DNA of 64,000 nucleotides. It comes from Dyella terrae. GTDB lineage: Bacteria > Pseudomonadota > Gammaproteobacteria > Xanthomonadales > Rhodanobacteraceae. Under the pieces are notes generated by a model. That model did no database searches. It saw only the letters and a program-made list of their open reading frames with translations, and was not told the origin of the DNA. The position numbers and the translations under genes were made by a program. Location of the stretch: positions 3,100,001-3,164,000 of the forward strand of contig NZ_CP089414.1 of NCBI RefSeq assembly GCF_022394535.1. Direction: 5' to 3'. Shown in pieces: positions 30,646 through 38,345 of the stretch; the stretch's first letter is position 1, and each line of letters starts with the position of its first letter.

Positions 30646-31630
30646 CCCCCTCTCCCTTTGGGGTGAGGGGTGGGTGCTCGCCTTATGGTTTCGATGGAAC
30701 CGTCATCCCGGCGCAGGCCGGGATCCAGTTGCGTCAGTGGTCGGCTGTCGCCTCGTGCGTTACCGCGATCGGGCCGCTTACGCAGCGGGCGTTTCGATCG
30801 TCTGCCGACGACGCGAAGCTAGTCCCGTGGGACACTCGAGTCACTTTTCTTTGCTTGCCCACGCACGCGCAGGAGCGCGTGCGAACGGCGAAGCCGGCCC
30901 GAAGGGCGAAGGGCAGGATGCCCGGAGTAAAGAAAAGTAACCCGAAGAAATGGCCTGACAGGCCAACGCCCGTAGCATGTCGATGGGATAAGCCCGAACG
31001 GGTGAGGAACGTTGTGGCTTGGCCACCTTCGCCGCTACACAGCGGGTACGTCGGAGCGCTTAGCAACGCGCCATGGCGGAGAGGACTTAAAGCAGGCTTC
31101 GCTACGCTTCCCGACCGGTGTGGAGAACTCGCCACGTAACGGCATCGTCCGTCTGCCCTGGCTTTGCGCGCTAAAGCGGGAGCAACGCGACCTGCCGCGG
31201 CGCGATGTGCAGCTCCGCTGCACGAGCCGTCTGCTTGTCGCTTCTGATCGTCGGGCCCCCTGTGCGGCGGTGAGGGGTGGACGAGAAGGCCCGCAGGGGG
31301 GATCGGCACGGATGCCGATCCCTTTTCGCCAGGGCAGGAGCCCTGTCGAAAAGCCCGGCCGCCCCTCACGAACTGGCCGGCTTCGCCGGCCAGCGCCAAG
31401 TGGGGGTGCCCTTTCTTCGGTTACTTTTCTTTGGGCAAGCAAAGAAAAGTGACTCGGCCTCCGGCAGGAGGGCGAAACGCCCGCCGCCTAGGCGGCCAGA
31501 TCGACGCCACGCGACAATCAAACACCGGGGCTCTGGACCCCTGCCTGCGCAGGGGTGACGGCTAAAGATGAAACGGTGAGGCTAGATTGACCCCTCACCC
31601 CAACCCTCTCCCCCAAGGGGAGAGGGAGAA
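30646..31630. repeat. Mosaic hairpin repeat, copy B (two head-to-head units)
   Basis: The left part (30646 to about 30960) is in minus sense and the right part (about 31055-31630) in plus sense. The left has a GGGTGAGGGG module (30646-30671), the ATCCCGGC hairpin (30705-30724) and the TCACTTTTCTTT/AAAGAAAAGTAACC stem (30841-30942) enclosing a loop with further hairpins such as CGCACGCGC-AGGA-GCGCGTGCG. The right repeats the order of copy C: GTGCAGC stem, multi-branch module, CTGGCCGG hairpin, GGTTACTTTTCTTTG stem (31419-31453), ACCCCTGC/GCAGGGGT (31537-31556) and the final module (31591-31629). It occupies the whole 1.1 kb between mutM and the convergent gene. Confidence 0.8.
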
Positions 31631-31647
31631 ACATCACTGGAGCAACA

Positions 31648-32406
31648 TCACTCCGCCCAGCGAAACTCAACAAACGTATTGTTGAAATCCGGATCCTCCA
31701 CCCCGCCACCCAGCGTGGCGACAAACGTCATCCCGTCCGCCTCCAACTCCTGGCCTTCCTCAAAACGCGCACCCAACGCCTCCAGTTCCGCCAGCCGCTC
31801 GCACAACAAACCTGCGCGATCACTGTCGGCTTCCGGCACGTTGCGAAGGCTGATATCCGGGCGCCCAAACTTGCGCATGCCGCGCGTGTGCACCCAGCAA
31901 TGCCCTTTCTTCTCTTCCGCATCGCGGAGGATCAGCAGGTGATTGCGAACAGGAGCACCGTCGCGCACGACGAACTGGCGGCGCCAGGTATCGGCGTCAT
32001 AGAGATTGAGCGTCTGCGGGTCGAGGATGGCCACGCCGCCCACATCGAGCAATGCGGCGAGCACACCAAGGGTGTCGCGCATGTAGCCGGTGTCGGCGCT
32101 GTCGGGAAGACGGCCGCGGATCACCAACACTTCGGGAGCGTCTAGCGCTTGTCGGTAGGCCTCCGGCGAGTCGTCCTTGAACATCCGGCCGACGCTGCCC
32201 TTGAGAGGGTAGCCCTCCCACTGGCGCAACTGCGGATGGTTGTGACTGGTCAGTTCCACGCCTTCGGGCAGACCTTCACTGCCGTAATCCAGCGACGGGG
32301 CGCGTCCGGACTGGAATTTGCCGAACACGAAGAACTGCAAAAGAATCTCTTCGTTGCTCGACTGCCAGTGGGGGCGTTGCCAGGCGGGAAAGGGGATCTT
32401 GGTCAT
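31648..32406 (-). CDS. Hypothetical protein, 252 residues
   Basis: A soluble, probably cytoplasmic protein with no signal peptide or membrane segment. It begins MTKIPFPAWQRPHWQS and has GYMRDTLGVLAALLDVGGVAILDPQTL in the centre and KKGHCWVHTRGMRKFGRPDISL later, the latter rich in His and Arg. Codon use is like its neighbours, supporting a real gene. I do not recognise the family. It lies 27 bases after the tdk stop on the same strand, so the two may be co-transcribed. Confidence 0.75.
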   Translation of the reverse strand: MTKIPFPAWQRPHWQSSNEEILLQFFVFGKFQSGRAPSLDYGSEGLPEGVELTSHNHPQLRQWEGYPLKGSVGRMFKDDSPEAYRQALDAPEVLVIRGRLPDSADTGYMRDTLGVLAALLDVGGVAILDPQTLNLYDADTWRRQFVVRDGAPVRNHLLILRDAEEKKGHCWVHTRGMRKFGRPDISLRNVPEADSDRAGLLCERLAELEALGARFEEGQELEADGMTFVATLGGGVEDPDFNNTFVEFRWAE

Positions 32407-32433
32407 ACCGGTCCTTAGGTCAGTGGTGGGGGC

Positions 32434-33066
32434 TCAATGCCCCTCGCCCAGCGGCAGTACGGGCTGCTGCAATTCAATCCTGCCGTGCCCTTCCGTAATG
32501 TTCTTGAACTCGGCGCGGCTCACCGAGACATAGCGGTCGTTGCCGCCGATCTCAACCTGAGGACCCTCGGTGACCGCACGCCCCTGTTCATCCACGCGGA
32601 CCACCATGGTGGCCTTGCGGCCGGTGTGGCAGATGGTCTTGATCTCCTCAAGGTTATCCGCCCATGCCAGCAGGTACCGGCTGCCCTCGAAAAGCTCGCC
32701 ACGGAAATCGGTGCGCAGGCCGAAGGCCAGCACCGGGACGTTGAGCTTGTCCACCACGTCACTGAGCTGCCAGACCTGGGCCTTGTTGAGAAATTGAGCC
32801 TCGTCCACGAACACGCAGTGCAACGCGCCCCGCGCGGCCACGTCCGCCTGCACCAGCGCCAGCAGGTCTTCGTCTGCGCCGAACCGGCGCGCGCTGGCCT
32901 TCAAGCCGATACGGGAGGCCACCACACCATCGCCATAGCGATTGTCCAGCGCGGGCGTGAGGATAAGCGTCCGCATGCCGCGCTCGTGATAGTTGTAAGC
33001 GCTCTGCAACAGCGTGGTGGTCTTGCCGGCATTCATTGCCGAGTAATAGAAGTACAGCTTGGCCAT
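32434..33066 (-). CDS. tdk: Thymidine kinase
   Basis: Salvage enzyme phosphorylating thymidine with ATP. The 210-residue product has the P-loop [12 protein letters not shown] at the N-terminus, the VFVDEAQFL Walker B/catalytic glutamate segment, the lasso-loop [12 protein letters not shown] and YVSVSRAEF. Only one cysteine is visible in the lasso area, so the structural zinc site of other type II kinases looks incomplete. Start fixed at ATG 33066 ([11 protein letters not shown]), preceded by GGGACATTCC; eight extra upstream residues are unlikely. Confidence 0.95.
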   Translation of the reverse strand: MAKLYFYYSAMNAGKTTTLLQSAYNYHERGMRTLILTPALDNRYGDGVVASRIGLKASARRFGADEDLLALVQADVAARGALHCVFVDEAQFLNKAQVWQLSDVVDKLNVPVLAFGLRTDFRGELFEGSRYLLAWADNLEEIKTICHTGRKATMVVRVDEQGRAVTEGPQVEIGGNDRYVSVSRAEFKNITEGHGRIELQQPVLPLGEGH

Positions 33067-33141
33067 GGAATGTCCCGATAACAGGTGCACATAATACTGC
33101 GCCCGCTGCCTACCTTCCTGGCTAGTCGCGCGGTTCGGTGC

Positions 33142-34482
33142 TTACTCCCTATCCAGCGGCGTCGTGCCTCCGGTGAACTGCGCGCGCGCCTGGGTGAGTC
33201 GGTAGCGGCGTTCCGCGTTCCAGCGTCGCCAACCAAACAGCGCCATGGCGTTGTACACGGTGCGGAAGGCGAGAATGCGCGACCACACCTTGAAGGAGTC
33301 GAACACGTCGCCCGCCAGCATGGAGATCACCCCTTGCTCGATCTGGAAGACATTGTTCGGCGACCAGAACATCTGCCGCATGATCGGGCCGTTGAAGCGG
33401 TAGATGAAGAACGCAAAGCGGCGCATCCCGCGACGTTGGCGCCGTTCCAGGCGTCGTTGCAACGACGCTTCGCGACGCGGTTCGCGTAGCGCCACGTCGA
33501 CCACCTCGACCGCCTGCTCCGCGCCACTCATGGCCAGGTAAACGCCGGAGGAGAACACCGGATCGAGAAAGGCGAATGCATCGCCCACCAGAATCCAACC
33601 GGTGCCGGACATGCGCGTAGAGTCGTAGGAGTAGTTGCCCGTTACACGCACCTCGTTGTCGATCAACTCGGCATGCGCAATGCGCTTCCACAGCCCGGGA
33701 TTTATCTGCAGCGTTTCCAGCAAAAACTCCACGGTGCGGCCGCGTCGCTGCTTGAGATAATCCGGGCGACACACCGCACCGACGCTCATCACTCCATCGG
33801 GCAACGGGATCATCCACATCCAGCCGTGCTCAAAGCGGTAAATGCTGATGTTTCCCGCATCCGGGCCCGGGCGCGGTTCAGCGCCGCGAAAATGCCCGAA
33901 GATGGCGGCACTCTGGTGTTCGGGGTTCTTCCGCTTGAGCTTCCGCTTGCTGGCGAGAAAGGCATCACGGCCGGACGCATCGACAACGTAGCGCGCGCGG
34001 ATGGCGTACTGTTGATCGTCGTCCGTCGTGACCTGTACGCGCCAATCGTGGTGCCCCAACTCTTCTACGCTGCGCACTTCTTGCCCTTCCCGTGCATCGG
34101 CGCCCTGCTCGCGGGCATGCTCATAGAGCATGCGATCGAAGTCCTGGCGCCACACCTGGAAGGCGTGCGGCGGGCTGCTGCCCAGTGAACGCGAGAAATC
34201 GTAGGTGTTGTAGCCGCGTTCGTTGCCTGCCTCAAAATCCGCGCCCGGCTTGTATACGCCCAAGACCCGGACCTTCTCCATGACGCCCAGGCGCTCGAAG
34301 ATGGGCAGGTTCATCGGCAATAGCGACTCGCCAATGTGGAAACGGGGGTGGCGCTCCTTCTCTAGCGCGATCACGCGGTAACCGCGCCGCGCCAACAGCG
34401 TCGCTGCGGTGCTACCGGCGGGTCCACCGCCAATCACGACCACGTCGCACGCTTGCTCAGTCAAGTGTTTGCCATCCGTCAT
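33142..34482 (-). CDS. Flavin-dependent oxidoreductase of the halogenase family
   Basis: A 446-residue FAD enzyme. It has VVVIGGGPAGSTAATLLARR (about 14-33), HIGESLLPMNLPIFERLG, the WMWMIP form of the WxWxIP motif used to recognise flavin halogenases, and GDAFAFLDPVFSSGVYLAM near 300. The GESLLP segment places it with the halogenases of carrier-bound or phenolic substrates and related polyene-cluster oxidoreductases. No reductase, acyl carrier or biosynthetic genes are adjacent. Whether it halogenates is unknown. Stands alone, divergent from rep. Confidence 0.85.
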   Translation of the reverse strand: MTDGKHLTEQACDVVVIGGGPAGSTAATLLARRGYRVIALEKERHPRFHIGESLLPMNLPIFERLGVMEKVRVLGVYKPGADFEAGNERGYNTYDFSRSLGSSPPHAFQVWRQDFDRMLYEHAREQGADAREGQEVRSVEELGHHDWRVQVTTDDDQQYAIRARYVVDASGRDAFLASKRKLKRKNPEHQSAAIFGHFRGAEPRPGPDAGNISIYRFEHGWMWMIPLPDGVMSVGAVCRPDYLKQRRGRTVEFLLETLQINPGLWKRIAHAELIDNEVRVTGNYSYDSTRMSGTGWILVGDAFAFLDPVFSSGVYLAMSGAEQAVEVVDVALREPRREASLQRRLERRQRRGMRRFAFFIYRFNGPIMRQMFWSPNNVFQIEQGVISMLAGDVFDSFKVWSRILAFRTVYNAMALFGWRRWNAERRYRLTQARAQFTGGTTPLDRE

Positions 34483-34612
34483 ACTGTCTCCACCGCGCTT
34501 GCGACCGCTTCATCCATGGGGGCCCGATTATGACCGCCTACCCGCCCGCCGCAACGGGGTGCCGGGCTGATACGATTCGCCCCTGCCTCGCGCCCACTCA
34601 TCGCACGATCCC

Positions 34613-36595
34613 ATGCTGAACCCGCAACAATTGGCTGCTGTCGAGCACTGCGACGGCCCACTCCTCGTGCTGGCTGGTGCCGGCTCGGGCAAGACTTCCG
34701 TGATTACGCAGAAGATCGCGTACCTCATCGCGCGCAAGAAACTATCACCGTCCCGTATCGCCGCCATCACCTTCACCAATAAAGCGGCGAAGGAAATGCG
34801 CGAACGTGTGGCCAAGCTGATTAGCACGGAAGACGCCGCGGCGCTGACCGTGTGTACCTTCCATGCGCTGGGTCTGAAGTTTCTGCAGATGGAGCATGCG
34901 CGCGCTGGTCTGCGCAAGGGTTTCTCCGTGCTCGACGCGGACGACAGCGAAGGCATCATCAAGGAATTGGCGCCTAAGGGCATCAAACCCGATGCGCTGT
35001 TCGCCATCCGCAATCTGGTCAGTCGCGCGAAGAACGCAGCCCTGTCGCCCGAAGAGGCCCTGGCTGCGGCCCGCAGCCCGCGCGAGCTCGACGCCGCAAC
35101 CATCTACCAGCTCTACCAGGCGCGTCTGAGCGCATTTAATGCGGTGGACTTCGACGATCTGATCCGCCTGCCGCTGCGCATCCTAGAAGCCGACGAGGAA
35201 TGCCGCACCGTCTGGCGCGAGCGCCTGCGCTATCTGCTGGTGGACGAATACCAAGACACCAACGACGCGCAATATCGCCTGCTGAAGGCTCTGGCCGGCG
35301 AACGCGGCAGCTTCACCTGCGTGGGCGATGATGACCAGTCGATCTATGCGTGGCGTGGCGCGAACCCGGAGAACATCGATCAGCTCGGCAAGGACTGGCC
35401 GAGCCTGCGCGTGATCAAGCTGGAGCAGAACTACCGTTGCGGCAGGCGCATTCTGCGCGCCGCCAACAAGCTGATCGCCAACAACCCGCATCTTCACGAA
35501 AAGAAGCTGTGGAGCGAGCACCCGGAAGGCGCTCAGATCCGCGTGCTGGAATGCAAGGAGAACGAGCACGAGGCCGAGCGTGTGGCCGCTATCGCCACCA
35601 CGCTGGCAGAGAAGCACAAGGCGCGCTGGCACGACATCGCCATCCTCTATCGCGGCAATTTCCAGGCGCGTCCACTGGAAAAGGCGCTGCGTTTGGCGCG
35701 CGTGCCTTACCACTTGTCCGGTGCGCTGAGCTTCCTCGACCGTGGGGAAGTGAAAGACTTGCTGTGCTATTTGCGCCTGCTGACCAATCCCAGCGATGAC
35801 GCGGCGTTCCTGCGCGTGGTGAACGTGCCCAAGCGTGAAATTGGCGCGACCACGCTGGAGAAGCTCGGTGAGATCGCCCAGACGCGCCACGCTCCCTTGT
35901 TGGACGCGGCGCGCAGCGATGCCGTGCTACGCCAGCTCTCGCCGCGACCGGCATCGGCGCTGGCATCGTTCACGCAACTGATGGACGAATTGCGCAGCGC
36001 ATCGCTACACCAGAGCGCTGCGGACCTCGTACAAACCGTGCTCGATCGCACTGGCTACGCTGCGCACGTGGCCGCCAGCACCGTGGATGCCACGCTGCGC
36101 GACCGCCGCCTGGGCAACCTGCGCGAACTCGCCGAGTGGTTCCGCGCCATGCAGCGCAACGACAACACCACCGGCGACCTTGCCGCGCAGCTCGCCCTGC
36201 TCACTCATGCCGACCGCGACGAGCCAGGCAACGCGGTGCGCATGATGACGCTGCACGCCGCCAAGGGTCTGGAGTTCCGCTTCGTCTTCATCGTTGGCTG
36301 TGAGGAAGGCACGCTGCCGCACGATGGCGCCATCGACGAGGGCCGCATCGACGAGGAGCGTCGCCTGATGTACGTGGGCATCACCCGCGCCAAGGAAATG
36401 CTCACGCTATCGTGGTCCGCCAAGACCAAGCGTTACGGTGAAGTGCACAGCAACCAACCCAGCCGCTTCCTGCACGAGCTGCCGCAGGACGACCTGCATT
36501 GGCAGGGCAAGGATCCTGAGGCGGACAAGGAAGTGGTGCGCGAAACGGCCGAATCGCATATGGCGAAAATCGCCGCCATGCTCGCAGGAAACTGA
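34613..36595 (+). CDS. rep: ATP-dependent DNA helicase Rep
   Basis: Superfamily 1A 3'-5' helicase that clears proteins ahead of the replication fork. The 660-residue product begins MLNPQQLAAVEHCDGPLLVLAGAGSGKT (P-loop near 22-29 shown in part), with TFTNKAAKEM, YLLVDEYQDTN (motif II), VGDDDQSIYAWRGAN (motif III), LEQNYRC (motif IV), MTLHAAKGLEF (motif V) and YVGITRAKE (motif VI). The start residues and the VGDDDQSIY segment match Rep more than UvrD, and the length is close to Rep. Monocistronic. Confidence 0.94.
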   Translation: MLNPQQLAAVEHCDGPLLVLAGAGSGKTSVITQKIAYLIARKKLSPSRIAAITFTNKAAKEMRERVAKLISTEDAAALTVCTFHALGLKFLQMEHARAGLRKGFSVLDADDSEGIIKELAPKGIKPDALFAIRNLVSRAKNAALSPEEALAAARSPRELDAATIYQLYQARLSAFNAVDFDDLIRLPLRILEADEECRTVWRERLRYLLVDEYQDTNDAQYRLLKALAGERGSFTCVGDDDQSIYAWRGANPENIDQLGKDWPSLRVIKLEQNYRCGRRILRAANKLIANNPHLHEKKLWSEHPEGAQIRVLECKENEHEAERVAAIATTLAEKHKARWHDIAILYRGNFQARPLEKALRLARVPYHLSGALSFLDRGEVKDLLCYLRLLTNPSDDAAFLRVVNVPKREIGATTLEKLGEIAQTRHAPLLDAARSDAVLRQLSPRPASALASFTQLMDELRSASLHQSAADLVQTVLDRTGYAAHVAASTVDATLRDRRLGNLRELAEWFRAMQRNDNTTGDLAAQLALLTHADRDEPGNAVRMMTLHAAKGLEFRFVFIVGCEEGTLPHDGAIDEGRIDEERRLMYVGITRAKEMLTLSWSAKTKRYGEVHSNQPSRFLHELPQDDLHWQGKDPEADKEVVRETAESHMAKIAAMLAGN

Positions 36596-36700
36596 GCTTC
36601 GCCCCACGCGCCGGATGTGGCCGCCGATCACGCGGCCACATCCACCCAAAGCGTCGGTTCGTCGCATAGAATCGGTAGACACACACCGATGCGGACCGCC

Positions 36701-38278
36701 ATGACAGAACCGGCCCACCTTTACGCGCAATTGGTCGAGGCGTTCAATCAACGCGAATGGTTGAAGGCACGCGCGATCGCGGGCCGCCTGCTACCACTGA
36801 CACCCAACGATCCGGGCGTGTGTTACATCACCGGTGTGACCTTTATAGAGTTGCAGGAGATGCCGCTAGCACTGGGGTTCCTGCGCAAGGCGACTGACCT
36901 TGAACCCCAACGGGCCGACTACGCCGCCCAATTCGCCAAGGCATTGACCATGGTGCGCCTCTCCAGCGAAGCGCTGGACGCTGCGGACAAAGCCGCGGCC
37001 TTGAGCCCTGGCGACCCATTCACGCTCGACACGCTCGGCGTGGTCTACACGCAGGCGCATGCGCATGAGCGCGCGGCGGAAGCGTTCCGTGGCGCGGTGA
37101 AGCTGATGCCCGGGCAAGCGTCCTACCGGTTCAACCTAGCGACCGCGCTGGTGGCTATGGGCGATATCGCCGGCGCTGCGCAGGAGCTCGAAAGCTGTAT
37201 CGCGCTGGACCCCACCTTCTGGGGCGCGCACCTCACCCTCGCTCAGTTGCGCAAACAAACGCGCGAGAGCAATCACGTTGCGAACCTGCAAGCGCTGGCG
37301 GCCAACCACCCGCGCAACCAAGATGCTCAGACCTTCGTGAACATGGCGCTGGCCAAGGAGCACGAAGACCTTGGCGAATATCCCGCCGCGTTCGACCGAC
37401 TGGTGCTTGGCAAGTCCTCAGGCAAGGAAGAGCGTGGCTACTCGACCAAGCAAGACGAAGCCTTGTTCGAAGCCGTCACCCGGCGATTCCCGCAGCCGCT
37501 GGAAGCTTCATCAGGCGACCCTACCCAGGAACCGATCTTCGTCATCGGTATGCCACGCTCAGGCACCACGCTTGTCGAACGCATCATCTCCAGTCATCCG
37601 GACGTCTATTCGGCCGGTGAGCTGCAGAACTTCGGCGTCGTGCTCAAGCGACAGAGCGGCAGCACGACGCTTCCCGTGATCGACATGGACACTATCGAAC
37701 GGACCAAAGGCATCGACTGGGCCAGGCTGGGTGCCGACTATCTGTCCAGCACGCGCCCTGCCACAGGGGAACGCCCGCACTTCATCGATAAGCTGCCGCA
37801 CAATTTCTTGTATGCAGGATTCATTGCGCAGGCCCTGCCAAATGCGCGCATCGTATGCCTGCGACGCGATCCAGTGGACACCTGCCTCAGCAATTTCCGC
37901 CAACTGTTCGCGCAGCTGTCACCGTTGTACGGCTACTCGTTCGACTTGCTCGACACTGGCCGCTACTTCGTGTTGTTCGATCGCCTCATGGCGCATTGGC
38001 GGCAGGTGATGCCCGGACGCATCCTGGAATTGGATTACGAGGCATTGGTCGACGCACAGGAGGAACACTCCCGCCGCCTTCTGACTTTCTGTGGCCTGCC
38101 CTGGGACGACCGCTGCCTGCAGTTCGAGCAGAACGATGCCCCGGTCAATACCGCCAGCGCCGTGCAGGTACGTGCCCCCATGTATCGCACCGCCATTCGG
38201 CGTTGGAAGAAGTACGAAACCCAGCTTGCGCCGCTACTCGACTTGCTCGATGGCGCCGGCATTGCCTTCGAACGCTAG
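36701..38278 (+). CDS. TPR-domain sulfotransferase-like protein
   Basis: A 525-residue fusion. The first 250 residues form about six tetratricopeptide helical repeats. Residues from about 280 hold a sulfotransferase fold: FVIGMPRSGTTLVERI is the 5'-PSB loop for PAPS, FIDKLPHNFLY follows, and IVCLRRDPVDTCLSNF is the 3'-phosphate loop. Similar TPR-sulfotransferases are common in proteobacteria; targets are mostly unknown. The start at 36701 (MTEPAH) was chosen; ATG 36689 would add four residues. Confidence 0.9.
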   Translation: MTEPAHLYAQLVEAFNQREWLKARAIAGRLLPLTPNDPGVCYITGVTFIELQEMPLALGFLRKATDLEPQRADYAAQFAKALTMVRLSSEALDAADKAAALSPGDPFTLDTLGVVYTQAHAHERAAEAFRGAVKLMPGQASYRFNLATALVAMGDIAGAAQELESCIALDPTFWGAHLTLAQLRKQTRESNHVANLQALAANHPRNQDAQTFVNMALAKEHEDLGEYPAAFDRLVLGKSSGKEERGYSTKQDEALFEAVTRRFPQPLEASSGDPTQEPIFVIGMPRSGTTLVERIISSHPDVYSAGELQNFGVVLKRQSGSTTLPVIDMDTIERTKGIDWARLGADYLSSTRPATGERPHFIDKLPHNFLYAGFIAQALPNARIVCLRRDPVDTCLSNFRQLFAQLSPLYGYSFDLLDTGRYFVLFDRLMAHWRQVMPGRILELDYEALVDAQEEHSRRLLTFCGLPWDDRCLQFEQNDAPVNTASAVQVRAPMYRTAIRRWKKYETQLAPLLDLLDGAGIAFER

Positions 38279-38290
38279 GCTGATACCCAT

Positions 38291-38319
38291 CAAAAAAGGG
38301 CCCCGCTTGCGCGGGGCCC
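38291..38319 (-). terminator. Rho-independent terminator of the TonB receptor gene
   Basis: A GGGCCCCGC / GCGGGGCCC stem (38298-38319) with a four-base loop. On the minus strand it is followed by six T residues, so it terminates the TonB receptor transcript about 27 bases after its stop. The plus-strand gene upstream lacks a T-run here. Confidence 0.88.
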
Positions 38320-38345
38320 TGGGGTAAACAAACCCATGCAGGAGA

